The position numbers were made by a program, and so were the translations under genes. From contig NZ_ACJN02000001.1 in the NCBI RefSeq assembly GCF_000174435.1, forward strand, positions 671,658 through 735,657: a DNA stretch of 64,000 nucleotides, in the 5' to 3' direction. Positions within the stretch are counted from its first letter, which is position 1. Each line of letters starts with the position of its first letter. This DNA comes from Desulfonatronospira thiodismutans ASO3-1. Its GTDB lineage: Bacteria > Desulfobacterota > Desulfovibrionia > Desulfovibrionales > Desulfonatronovibrionaceae. The notes under the pieces are model-generated. The model searched no databases. It was not told the DNA's origin and was given only the letters and a program-made list of their open reading frames with translations. Below are positions 34,453-42,976 of this stretch, piece after piece.

Positions 34453-36780
34453 TTAAATGTAGCTTATTTCAGGCAACAGGTATGAAACCAGGTCCCTGAA
34501 AGTTACCATGCCCAGGATCCTGTCTCCATCCACAATGGGCATATGCCTCTTCTTGTTCCTGGAAGCGATGAGGATGGCTGAACTGATGCCCATGGACGGC
34601 TCGAACTTGATAAGATCCTTGCGGGCCACGTGTCCCACAGGTGTATCCTGGCAGGAAAAGCCCTTGTTGTAGCAATGCACCACATCGCGCTCAGTAAAAA
34701 TACCTATGAGCTTTGCGTTGTCATCCACCACGAAAACACTGCTGACATTGCGGTCATGCAGGGTCCTGATGGCGTCGGCAACAGTGGAATCATGATATAT
34801 GGTTATTACCACATGCGGTTTGGATTTGAGAACATCCCACAAGGTCAGTTTGGCCTTGCGTTTGACTGAAACCATTGCTTCATAGGGTATTTTGATTTTT
34901 TCCACGGCAATCTGAGCCTTCTTCTTTACCTTGACCGCTCCTACAGGGCAGATCTCAAAACAGGCCTTGCACTTGGTGCAGTATTCCTGGTCTATGAAAT
35001 AGCTGGACCGCCTTTCCCGCACAGCATCAAAGGCACAGGCATCCCTGCACAGACCGCACAGTATGCAGGCCTTCTGATCGATGGTAAAAACTCCCATGCC
35101 GCTGCAGACATTGGCCCGGCAGTACTTGTCATGGATGTGCTCCTCGTATTCCTCCCGGAAATACCTGAGGGTGGTGGCCACGGGATTGGGAGCGCTTCTG
35201 CCCAGTCCGCACAGTGATCCTTCCCCTACGGTTTCAATGAGCTTTTCCAGCCTTTCTATGTCTCCGGGCTGTCCCTCTCCGGAAGTTATGCGCTCCATTA
35301 TCTGCAGCATCTGGTAGGTCCCCACCCTGCACGGGGGGCACTTGCCGCAGGACTCGGACTGACAGAAGGCCAGAAAAAACTTGGCAATATCCACCATGCA
35401 GTCACTTTCGTCCATGACCACCATGCCCCCGGATCCCATCATGGAACCTACCTGCCACAGGGAATCAAAATCCACCGGCAGGTCCAGGTACTGCTCCGGA
35501 ATACAGCCCCCGGAAGGCCCTCCGGTCTGAATGGCCTTGAACTTCCTGTTGTTCAGGATTCCTCCGCCGATCTCGTCCACGATTTCGCGCAAGGTGATCC
35601 CCATGGGTACTTCCACCAGTCCGGTGTTGTTGACCTTTCCCGCCAGGGAGAAGACCTTGGTTCCCGGAGAACCCGGTGTGCCTATGCCCAGAAACCAGTC
35701 TGCCCCTTTTTCGATAATGGGGGGTACACAGGCGTAAGTCTCGATATTGTTCAGGTTGGAAGGGTACCCCCATGCTCCGCCCCCGACCTCCGAAAGCCTT
35801 GGAGGCCTGGCCCTGGGGAATCCTCTCTGGCCTTCCAGGGAGGCCACCAGGGAGGTGGCTTCGCCGCATACGAATGCTCCGGCCCCTTCCTTGATGAATA
35901 CGCTGAAATCAAAGCCTGTGCCCAGGATATTCCTGCCCAGAAGGCCCATCTCTTCTGCCTGCTTAATGGCTTTTTCCAGGGTCTTTATGGCCAGAGGGTA
36001 TTCGTGACGGACATAAATAAATCCAAAGTTTGCATCAATGGAATAAGCGCAGATGAGCATGCCCTCCAGCAGACTGAAAGGGTCGCCTTCCATGATGGAG
36101 CGGTCCATGAAGGCCCCGGGATCGCCCTCGTCCCCGTTGGCGATGACCAGCTTGGGCACCCCTTTGCCGGAACGCTTGGTATGGGCCCATTTAAAACCGG
36201 CCGGGAACCCGGCCCCTCCCCTGCCCCTGAGATTGGCCTTTTTGACCTCCTCCAGGACATCATCGGGGCTCATTCTGGAAAACATCTTTTTCACGGCCTT
36301 GAATCCGCCTGCGGCTATATACTGGTGGATATCATGGGGATCCACCTTCCCGGTGTTGCGCAGAGCTATTTTGACCTGCTTGCTGTAAAAGGGCACCTCC
36401 TGAATCTGTTCTTTTACCTCGTCCAGAAAGGAATCACGGTAAAGAAATTCCCGGACAGGCTGACCACTGCCCATGGTTTTGGAAATCATTTCTCCGGCAC
36501 GTTCGGGTTTTACTTTTTGATAAAAATACCCGTGCGGTTCCACCTGCATCAGAGGACCTTTCTGGCACAGACCCTGACAGCCGGTTTTGACTATATCAAC
36601 CTCTATCCCCTGCCTGGCGGATTCATCAGCCAGTTCCCGGGCAATCTCCTGAGAGCCCAGGGCAGTACAGGGCAAACCGCAGCAAACCGACGCCCTGACC
36701 TTGGCTCCATTGCCTTCCTGCCGGCGCAGTGAGCCTTCCAGGGATTTAAAATCTTTTAAGCTCTTCAGCCTCTCCATCAA
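34453..36780 (-). CDS. NuoF-like flavoprotein fused to a C-terminal CBS-domain pair
   Basis: The 775-residue protein has, in order, an N-terminal thioredoxin-like [2Fe-2S] domain (C33/34, C38, C68, C72) and the FMN loop LRGRGGAGFPAGFKW at about 185-198. ANGDEGDPGAFMDRS for NADH (about 214-228), an SLBB region and the N3 cluster (C478, C481, C484, C524) follow. Two ferredoxin clusters lie at about 572-583 and 601-612, and a CBS pair (about 647-775, VFVVDDNAKLIGIFTERDVV) ends the protein. The fused CBS pair is unusual for this family. The protein is the second diaphorase-type subunit of the formate dehydrogenase module, between NuoE copy 1 and the stand-alone CBS gene. Confidence 0.92.
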   Translation of the reverse strand: MMERLKSLKDFKSLEGSLRRQEGNGAKVRASVCCGLPCTALGSQEIARELADESARQGIEVDIVKTGCQGLCQKGPLMQVEPHGYFYQKVKPERAGEMISKTMGSGQPVREFLYRDSFLDEVKEQIQEVPFYSKQVKIALRNTGKVDPHDIHQYIAAGGFKAVKKMFSRMSPDDVLEEVKKANLRGRGGAGFPAGFKWAHTKRSGKGVPKLVIANGDEGDPGAFMDRSIMEGDPFSLLEGMLICAYSIDANFGFIYVRHEYPLAIKTLEKAIKQAEEMGLLGRNILGTGFDFSVFIKEGAGAFVCGEATSLVASLEGQRGFPRARPPRLSEVGGGAWGYPSNLNNIETYACVPPIIEKGADWFLGIGTPGSPGTKVFSLAGKVNNTGLVEVPMGITLREIVDEIGGGILNNRKFKAIQTGGPSGGCIPEQYLDLPVDFDSLWQVGSMMGSGGMVVMDESDCMVDIAKFFLAFCQSESCGKCPPCRVGTYQMLQIMERITSGEGQPGDIERLEKLIETVGEGSLCGLGRSAPNPVATTLRYFREEYEEHIHDKYCRANVCSGMGVFTIDQKACILCGLCRDACAFDAVRERRSSYFIDQEYCTKCKACFEICPVGAVKVKKKAQIAVEKIKIPYEAMVSVKRKAKLTLWDVLKSKPHVVITIYHDSTVADAIRTLHDRNVSSVFVVDDNAKLIGIFTERDVVHCYNKGFSCQDTPVGHVARKDLIKFEPSMGISSAILIASRNKKRHMPIVDGDRILGMVTFRDLVSYLLPEISYI

Positions 36781-36858
36781 TACTGCTCCTTATGTATTTG
36801 ACCGCAGGCTGCGTGCCTTTGGTTTCAGCCGGGGAACAAAGCGAATATTACCGGTACC

Positions 36859-37344
36859 CTACTCCTCTTTTACGGAATCAATGAAAGCATCCAGCTTTTT
36901 CCCGTCTATTTCGCCAACCACCTCTTCGTTGCAGGTGACCACCGGGGCCAGGCCGCAACAGCCTACACATCCCACCGTCTCTAAGGTCATGGTCAGATCT
37001 TCTGTGGTTTCCCCGTCCTTGACGTCAAACTCTTCAGACAAAGAGTCCAGAACCACCTTGGCCCCCCGCACATAGCAGGCTGTCCCGAAGCATACCTTGA
37101 CGATTTTTTTGCCCCTGGGCTTGAAATGAAACATCTTGTAGAAGCTGGCCACGCTGTATATCTCGGTCAGGGATATGTTCAGGGACTTAGAAAGTTCTTT
37201 TAGTTCTTCCGGGTCAAGATAGCCCATCTTGTTCTGTATCTCGTGCAGGGCCGGAATGAGTATGCCTCTTTTTCTTTCCTCCTCGCCGATGATGGCTCCA
37301 AGTTCGCCCATTTTTTCATCAAAGTTCATATCTTCCAACTTCAT
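36859..37344 (-). CDS. NuoE-like [2Fe-2S] subunit, copy 1
   Basis: The 161-residue protein has the NuoE pattern: ILIPALHEIQNKMGYLDPEE, SVASFYKMFHFKPRGKKIVK, then VCFGTACYVRG with two cysteines and TVGCVGCCGLAPVVTCN with more. It transfers electrons from the NuoF-CBS protein encoded 78 bp downstream. As the first gene after cooS on this strand, it opens the formate dehydrogenase module. It is only moderately similar to NuoE copy 2, so the two are ancient paralogues. Confidence 0.9.
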   Translation of the reverse strand: MKLEDMNFDEKMGELGAIIGEEERKRGILIPALHEIQNKMGYLDPEELKELSKSLNISLTEIYSVASFYKMFHFKPRGKKIVKVCFGTACYVRGAKVVLDSLSEEFDVKDGETTEDLTMTLETVGCVGCCGLAPVVTCNEEVVGEIDGKKLDAFIDSVKEE

Positions 37345-37416
37345 AGATATTTGTCCCCTCTTATGCTTTTAGGTTCAAAGTCGCGTTGCATGACCTGCTC
37401 ATGTCCACTTAAAAAC

Positions 37417-39375
37417 CTACAGACTGCTCTCGCGCCGGGCGGCCATATCCATGAGCACCCTTTCCACGCCGAACTTGCCCGGCTCATACTTCTTAAGCTT
37501 GAGGGCATCCCTGGCTGCGTCAATGTATTTCAGGGCCATGTCGAATATCTTTTCCGGATCCGGCTCAAAATGAAAAGCCCCCTTGAATCTCTCATACCAG
37601 GTCTCGCTCATGATTCTGGTCACTTCGTTACTGGCCCCTACCGGAGACTCGCCGCCAAAAATAACCGGCACACCGGACGCAGCGAAATAGGTCCCGATGG
37701 CCAGGGCCTTTTCGGACATCCATTCCGGGGCAATGCCCACTCCGGGCATGCCGCCTATCTCTTCGGACAGGCCGCCTTCAGCGGCCATGGCGGTAAGAAT
37801 GGTCAAAATCCTGGAGTTGTCCACGCAGGAGCCCAGGGGTAGAATTGGGGGAATGCCTATGGCCTCGCAGACTTCCTTCAGCCCTGGACCGGCATGCTCC
37901 AGGGCCATTTCCGGAGTCATATACCCGGCAGCCTGGCAGGCATGTGAACCGCATCCAGTGGAAACCACCAGCACGTCCGACTTGATGAATTCCTTGGCCA
38001 GGTAGCGATGCAGCCCCTGGGCCGGAACCCTGGGGTTGTCGCATCCGGCCAGGCCTACAACTCCCCGGATACGGCCCACCTGGATGGCGTCGTTTAAAGG
38101 CCTGAAAGAAGCACGCATACGCCCGCCCTGCATATATTCGATGTATTCCTGGGAAAATCCGGCCACCAGGTCCTGCTGATCCGTGGCTGTGTATCCGTTT
38201 TTCTTGCGGTTGGGAAAATTATCCACGGCAAGCTTGATGATTTCCTTGGCAATCTCTGCGGCCCGGTGCTCTTCATAGCCCACATGAGTGGCACCGGTAA
38301 ATTTGGCCTTGTCAGAGGTGGTTACTACCTTGGTGTGAAACCGTTCCGAGAGTTTTACCAGGGCAGGCATGATGCACTGCACGTCTACAGTCATGGCATC
38401 CACCTTGCCGGTTAAAATGGCCAGTTCCTGGTTGGTGAAACCTCCGGCTGTGGGTATGCCGTGGCGCATGAGGATCTCGTTGGCGGTACAGCACATGCCG
38501 CCAAGGTTTATGCCTGCGGCCCCCTTGGAGCGCGCATACTCCTGCATTTCCGGGTCATCGGCCATTAATACTATCATCTCCGCCAGGGTGGGCTCGTGGC
38601 CATGCACCACGATATTCACCTCGTCATCCTTGAACATGCCGAAGCCGGCCTTGCCCCGCATGGGATGGGGAGTGCCGAAAAGGACATCGGAGATATCAGT
38701 TGAAATCATGCTGCCGGCCCACCCGTCAGCCAGGGCAACCTTGACAGCGTTTAAAAGCAGGTTGTCCGGGTCGTGATCCACACCCATATGGGTGCGGTGC
38801 ATGCCCTCGCAAACCTCCCGGTCAACTCCCCTGGGGATGACCCCCCACTTTTTCCACCGTTCCTGGGTCTTTTGTGGAGCCCGTTTGAGGTAGTTGATCT
38901 CGCCCCTCTGGCGGCCGAAATCATCAATAAGGGTGGTGGCCACGTCCTTGGCTACTTCCATTACATCACGGCCCTGGTGATTAATTTCCAGGATATCGGC
39001 CATCTTGAAAAGCTTGTGCTCGTCAGCGATTCTAAAGTCTTTGGCCTCGCCAGTGGCCACGGCCAGCAGGGTAAAGGCCATATCCCGGGCATGATCCGAG
39101 TGAGCCGCTGTACCGGACACCACTTTTCTCAGAAAATTCCTGGCCACAATGCTTGGCAGGCTTGCCCCGCATACTCCTGTAGCCTCTTCTTCGGCATTGG
39201 AGCCGATGAGCCTGCAGGGTCCCACATGACAGTTGGAACAGCAGGCTCCTGATGAGCCTATGGGGCAGGACTTCATTTTGCCGGCCTTGTCAAAACAAAT
39301 ACTTATATTCTGTTCATCGCTCCATCTGACGATCTGCTCGGCAGCCTCGTTGGCGCTTCTAATGGGCTTATCCAT
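37417..39375 (-). CDS. acsA: Carbon monoxide dehydrogenase catalytic subunit
   Basis: The 652-residue protein is a Ni-Fe-S CO dehydrogenase (CooS/AcsA). The N-terminal cysteines for the B and D clusters are in SCPIGSSGACCSNCHVGPCR. Conserved C-cluster segments include GMCCTANEILMRHGIPTAGG, STGCGSHACQAAGYMTPEM and GSCVDNSRILTILTAMAAEG. It interconverts CO2 and CO and passes CO to AcsB through an internal channel. acsB lies directly upstream (46 bp), as in bacterial CODH/ACS operons. Length is normal. An alternative name is cooS. Confidence 0.96.
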   Translation of the reverse strand: MDKPIRSANEAAEQIVRWSDEQNISICFDKAGKMKSCPIGSSGACCSNCHVGPCRLIGSNAEEEATGVCGASLPSIVARNFLRKVVSGTAAHSDHARDMAFTLLAVATGEAKDFRIADEHKLFKMADILEINHQGRDVMEVAKDVATTLIDDFGRQRGEINYLKRAPQKTQERWKKWGVIPRGVDREVCEGMHRTHMGVDHDPDNLLLNAVKVALADGWAGSMISTDISDVLFGTPHPMRGKAGFGMFKDDEVNIVVHGHEPTLAEMIVLMADDPEMQEYARSKGAAGINLGGMCCTANEILMRHGIPTAGGFTNQELAILTGKVDAMTVDVQCIMPALVKLSERFHTKVVTTSDKAKFTGATHVGYEEHRAAEIAKEIIKLAVDNFPNRKKNGYTATDQQDLVAGFSQEYIEYMQGGRMRASFRPLNDAIQVGRIRGVVGLAGCDNPRVPAQGLHRYLAKEFIKSDVLVVSTGCGSHACQAAGYMTPEMALEHAGPGLKEVCEAIGIPPILPLGSCVDNSRILTILTAMAAEGGLSEEIGGMPGVGIAPEWMSEKALAIGTYFAASGVPVIFGGESPVGASNEVTRIMSETWYERFKGAFHFEPDPEKIFDMALKYIDAARDALKLKKYEPGKFGVERVLMDMAARRESSL

Positions 39376-39421
39376 CTTTAATTCCTCCGGATTAATTTAA
39401 TCAAACTTTAGCTGATGCTCT

Positions 39422-41602
39422 CTACATCATGGGATCCATGCCAAGAGCTGGATGTCCTACCTTTTCCAGGTATTCTAGTACTTCCATCTCGGTGGTGGCC
39501 ACTGTCTCATCGGCGATCTTGTCCAGCATGTCAGGCTCGCCCACCTTTTCGGCCTGGGCCTGGAGCATGTTGCGCAGGCGTTCCTTCAGGTGCGAGGGCA
39601 TCCATACCAGGCGTTTGAATCCTCCCTCTGCTGAAATGAATTTGTCGCTGCCCAGGTAAAACTTGCCCACCCCCAGAAATCCCGGGGTCTGTATACCGCC
39701 GCCAACCATTCCAGCCAGGGTGGAAAAGGTCATACCGCTGGGGGTCATGCCGGAAAAGTCGCGATCCACCACCATAACCCCGTTGGCAGCGGGCAGCAGG
39801 GCCACAATGCACTCAAAGCAGCCGCAGGAGGTCATGGGGTCTTCCAGGATGCTGTAGGCCTTGAGCCTTTCCAGGTTGCCCTTGGAGGCCTGGGATATAA
39901 ATTCGTTGACCCCCTGCCATTCACCCTTGTGCTGGTCTATAACCTCGCCCTTGGCCACCGGCTTATTGGGTCCGGATGGGTCGATTTCGTAGGAGGCCTG
40001 GCCGTCCAGCCAGTTGTAAGCGCCGCACAGGCCCAGACGCTCCGGAGTAATGACGCAGACATGGTTGGGTGCAAAGGACTGACACAGGCTGCAGGAGTAA
40101 AAGGTATCCACTGATTCGTCCTTGAGACCGGCCAGGCGCTCGTCACGTTCATTATACAGGGTCCTGGCCTCCTGCAGGATTTCGTTGACCTTGTCCTCTT
40201 CTGTATAAAGGGTTACCTGGACCTTGTCCGCAATGGAGGGAAAATCGGACAATAGCTTGGCATGCAGGATATCGCCTATATGACTGAGCTTGAACCCCTT
40301 TTCCCTGGCCTGCCTGCTGATGCGGATCCAGGAAATGTCCCTCTGGCCCATGTGCATTATACCCTCGGCGCTGTTTATCAGGTGATGAAACTGCCTTTCC
40401 AGAATGGGCTCAAAATCCTTCTGCATCTTGCGTCCGGCAACGTCCACCACTATAGCTAAGGGCAGTACCCCCACCGGCTCCAGCTCATCGATGTCCGGAC
40501 CCACAACCTCTATCCGGCCGTCCTCCACCTCTTCCATCTCCCGCATGCGCAGCAGTTCGCAGCAGGTGGATTTGCGGCCTCCGCATTCGGCGAAAAGATC
40601 ATCCTTGCGCACCCGCTCGCCCTCAAAGGCCGGGCCGTAGGACAGGGGAATGGGTATCTCGGTGACCGTCACCTTGAGCCCGCGCACCTCGATGGCTTTC
40701 TGAACGATCTTGTCGTGGGGTATGGACGACACCACGTGCTCGTAGGTACAGACACCCGTGGGCAGAATCTCCGGAATATCCGTGTCTGCAATGGTGGGAA
40801 ATCCGTAGCTTATGGCCCCGGCGGCGGTGGCGTACTTCTCGTCGTCCACCTCGCCCAGGGCGATGACAAAGGCGAATATGCGCTGCTTGTTGTATTTTAA
40901 GATATTCTTGAAGTCCCCCGGCTTTACCCCGCCGAAGGACATGGCCGCCCTGGCCGCAAAGCCAAGGGAGTAAACCTGGCCGTGGACTTCATTGTCAAAG
41001 GGGACCAGTCGGGTGTCCCAGCCCAGCTGCACCCCTTCCTCGGCCAGCTGGTCAGCGAAACAGACCCCGTTGGTGCTGCCGGCCATAAATACGTACAGGC
41101 TTTTCTGCTGCAGTTCCCTGGCGATCTTCACCGCGGTCTCGTTGTCCGGTGCCGCTCCCACAACAGCAGCAAATCCGGGAGCGCTGCCGTCAACAAACTC
41201 CACTCCGCGCTGGCGCATGATAGCGTCATCAGCAGCACCCAGGTAAATGCCGTGAACCGGTGAAGGGCCAATTACATAACGCACTCCCTGCATTATCTCC
41301 TGGGCGAAAAGTGTGGATATGCCGCTGTCTAAGGTCTGACCCAGGTAAGGCAGCCAGAGGGAATCCGTGGGAATCTCGCCCAGCATGTCCCTGGCCAGTG
41401 CCAGGGGCTTTTCCATATCTGAAAGCTTCTCTACCTTGTGTCCGCTCAAGGCGTAAATCACAGGCAGATAGTAGCCGGTATTGGGAAAGGCCACCGGTTC
41501 ATCCGGGCCTTTGGCGTCAATGGCCTCTTTGAGGCGCTCCTCGGCACGTGAGACTATGGCATGCGCTCCGCGTATGGCTGCAGACGCTATTATCTTTGAC
41601 AT
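39422..41602 (-). CDS. acsB: Acetyl-CoA synthase (CODH/ACS alpha subunit)
   Basis: The 726-residue bacterial-type AcsB includes an N-terminal CODH-contact domain (about residues 1-310), with PDNETAVKIARELQQKSLYV. The C-terminal A-cluster domain has the cysteine ligands in YSCSLCQSFAPNHVCVITPE, RLGLCGAYNWLDG and DPMTSCGCFECIVALLPAAN. The CGC tripeptide binds the distal nickel. It makes acetyl-CoA from CO, the methyl group on AcsC/AcsD and CoA. The acsB-acsA order and the full-length N-terminal domain mark it as bacterial, not archaeal. A long repeat-rich gap separates it from cooC upstream. Confidence 0.97.
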   Translation of the reverse strand: MSKIIASAAIRGAHAIVSRAEERLKEAIDAKGPDEPVAFPNTGYYLPVIYALSGHKVEKLSDMEKPLALARDMLGEIPTDSLWLPYLGQTLDSGISTLFAQEIMQGVRYVIGPSPVHGIYLGAADDAIMRQRGVEFVDGSAPGFAAVVGAAPDNETAVKIARELQQKSLYVFMAGSTNGVCFADQLAEEGVQLGWDTRLVPFDNEVHGQVYSLGFAARAAMSFGGVKPGDFKNILKYNKQRIFAFVIALGEVDDEKYATAAGAISYGFPTIADTDIPEILPTGVCTYEHVVSSIPHDKIVQKAIEVRGLKVTVTEIPIPLSYGPAFEGERVRKDDLFAECGGRKSTCCELLRMREMEEVEDGRIEVVGPDIDELEPVGVLPLAIVVDVAGRKMQKDFEPILERQFHHLINSAEGIMHMGQRDISWIRISRQAREKGFKLSHIGDILHAKLLSDFPSIADKVQVTLYTEEDKVNEILQEARTLYNERDERLAGLKDESVDTFYSCSLCQSFAPNHVCVITPERLGLCGAYNWLDGQASYEIDPSGPNKPVAKGEVIDQHKGEWQGVNEFISQASKGNLERLKAYSILEDPMTSCGCFECIVALLPAANGVMVVDRDFSGMTPSGMTFSTLAGMVGGGIQTPGFLGVGKFYLGSDKFISAEGGFKRLVWMPSHLKERLRNMLQAQAEKVGEPDMLDKIADETVATTEMEVLEYLEKVGHPALGMDPMM

Positions 41603-41640
41603 GTGAAATCCTCCTGGTATGCTTTAATATCTCTTGACCA

Positions 41641-41950
41641 ACGCGGGCTGTGCCCGCAACCCAATAAAGAAAAGAGCTATTTGACAGGATTAACAGGATT
41701 AAGAGATGGATAAAGAAAAAAATCATTTTGTCCTGGCCGGAAGCCAGGCCAAAAGGTTATCACTCCAGCACTCACTTTTTTCCTGCATTCATGGGTGCCG
41801 GAAGAAAGTGAGTGCTGGATGGCTAATGCAATCTGCGGCTTCCGGCCGCTGATTGCTTATCCTGTCATCCTGTTAATCCTGTCTAAGTTTCTTGTTTTTT
41901 CTGACAGGCTTTCATCAGTAAGTCGCTAATGCGGGCTGTGCCCGCAACCC
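41641..41950. repeat. Nested direct and inverted repeats in the gap upstream of acsB
   Basis: The 357-bp gap 41603-41959 has direct copies of GCGGGCTGTGCCCGCAACCC near 41644 and 41931. Inside these, GACAGGATTAACAGGATT (about 41683) faces AATCCTGTC (about 41876). Centrally, AGCACTCACTTT and AAAGTGAGTGCT form a stem near 41768-41817, inside GGCCGGAAGCC and its inverted partner. No ORF is present. The whole region could fold into one long cruciform or RNA hairpin between cooC and acsB. Confidence 0.7.
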
Positions 41951-41959
41951 AGTTATCGG

Positions 41960-42730
41960 TTATCTGTTACCCGTAATTACTTCCCGGCACAACCTGTCCA
42001 CCGCTTCCACCGCTTTAGAATCCCCGGGGAGTTCCAGCAGGGATTGCCCCCGGGCCGTAAAATCCAGAATCATCTCGTCCGCCGGCAGCAGTACGACCGG
42101 TTCCAGGCCCTGTTCCTGGACGGTTTTTTTCAGATTGTCAGGAATATTCGAGCTGCTGCGGTTTATCACCAGCCTGCTTTTCTCCACATTCAACTGCAAC
42201 TCCCTGCTCAGATTCCTGATACGCCCCGCAGTTATAACTCCAACCGGCGTGGGCTCGGATACAATGAGCATTATATCGATATTTCTGGTGGTGCGCCGGC
42301 TCAAATGCTCCATGCCGGCCTCATTGTCCACCACTACAAAAGGATAATTTTCTGCCAGGCTGTCAATATGGCGGCGCAGGAGGTTGTTGGCATAGCAGTA
42401 ACAGCCCTGGCCCTCGGGACGACCCATGGCCAGCAGGTCAAAACCGCTGGACTCCACCAGGGCCTGCTGCATCTGGTACTCTACATAAGCCTCTTTGGAC
42501 ATTCCAGCGGGGATTTCTCCATCCCTTATCTCCTGGGTCATATCTTCACGCATGCCGCCTATGGTCTTATCCACTTCCACTCCCAGGGACAGGTTCAAAG
42601 TGGAATTGGAATCAGCATCAACTGCCAGCACCGGCCCGTGACCGTTTTGAATCAAAAATTTTAGTATAAGCGAGGCCAGAGTGGTTTTCCCGGTCCCCCC
42701 CTTGCCCACCAGGGCAATGGTCTTACTCAC
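41960..42730 (-). CDS. cooC: CooC-type CO dehydrogenase maturation ATPase
   Basis: The 256-residue MinD-like ATPase has SKTIALVGKGGTGKTTLASL (deviant Walker A), AVDADSNSTLNLSLG and the CxC motif in EGQGCYCYANNLLRRHIDSL. VVDNEAGMEHLSRRTTRNID and LIVSEPTPVGVITAGRIRNL follow. CooC dimers bind nickel at the CxC motif and insert it into the CODH C-cluster. It lies upstream of acsB-acsA, and the RACo gene precedes it, so it belongs to the same transcription direction. It is a distinct paralogue of the AcsF-like ATPase at 20632-21405. Confidence 0.92.
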   Translation of the reverse strand: MSKTIALVGKGGTGKTTLASLILKFLIQNGHGPVLAVDADSNSTLNLSLGVEVDKTIGGMREDMTQEIRDGEIPAGMSKEAYVEYQMQQALVESSGFDLLAMGRPEGQGCYCYANNLLRRHIDSLAENYPFVVVDNEAGMEHLSRRTTRNIDIMLIVSEPTPVGVITAGRIRNLSRELQLNVEKSRLVINRSSSNIPDNLKKTVQEQGLEPVVLLPADEMILDFTARGQSLLELPGDSKAVEAVDRLCREVITGNR

Positions 42731-42894
42731 TTTAACATTCTCCTTATAGATTAAACCCAGACAGCCTAAAACTTCAAGTAAAACATTAACTATTTATTCA
42801 GCAATTACTTTTGAAATTTATTCCTGCTCTTGAGATTGACAATAACCAGCAGAAATAAATGCGGAACTGATTCCTGGCACTCAACTCTCTAACT

Positions 42895-42972
42895 TTTCTG
42901 ACTTCTGCCCCATGCCCTTTGCCCTATGCTTTCTTACCCCATGCCCTCTGCCCCATGCGCCATGCCCTCCCA
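42895..42972. repeat. Low-complexity CCCCATGCCCT tract
   Basis: Seven or so variants of GCCCCATGCCCT and similar 10-12-mers occur in tandem just downstream of the RACo stop, between it and cooC. A comparable C-rich tract (CCCTACTCCC units) is at about 47478-47510. There is no ORF. Confidence 0.6.
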
Positions 42973-42976
42973 AAGC

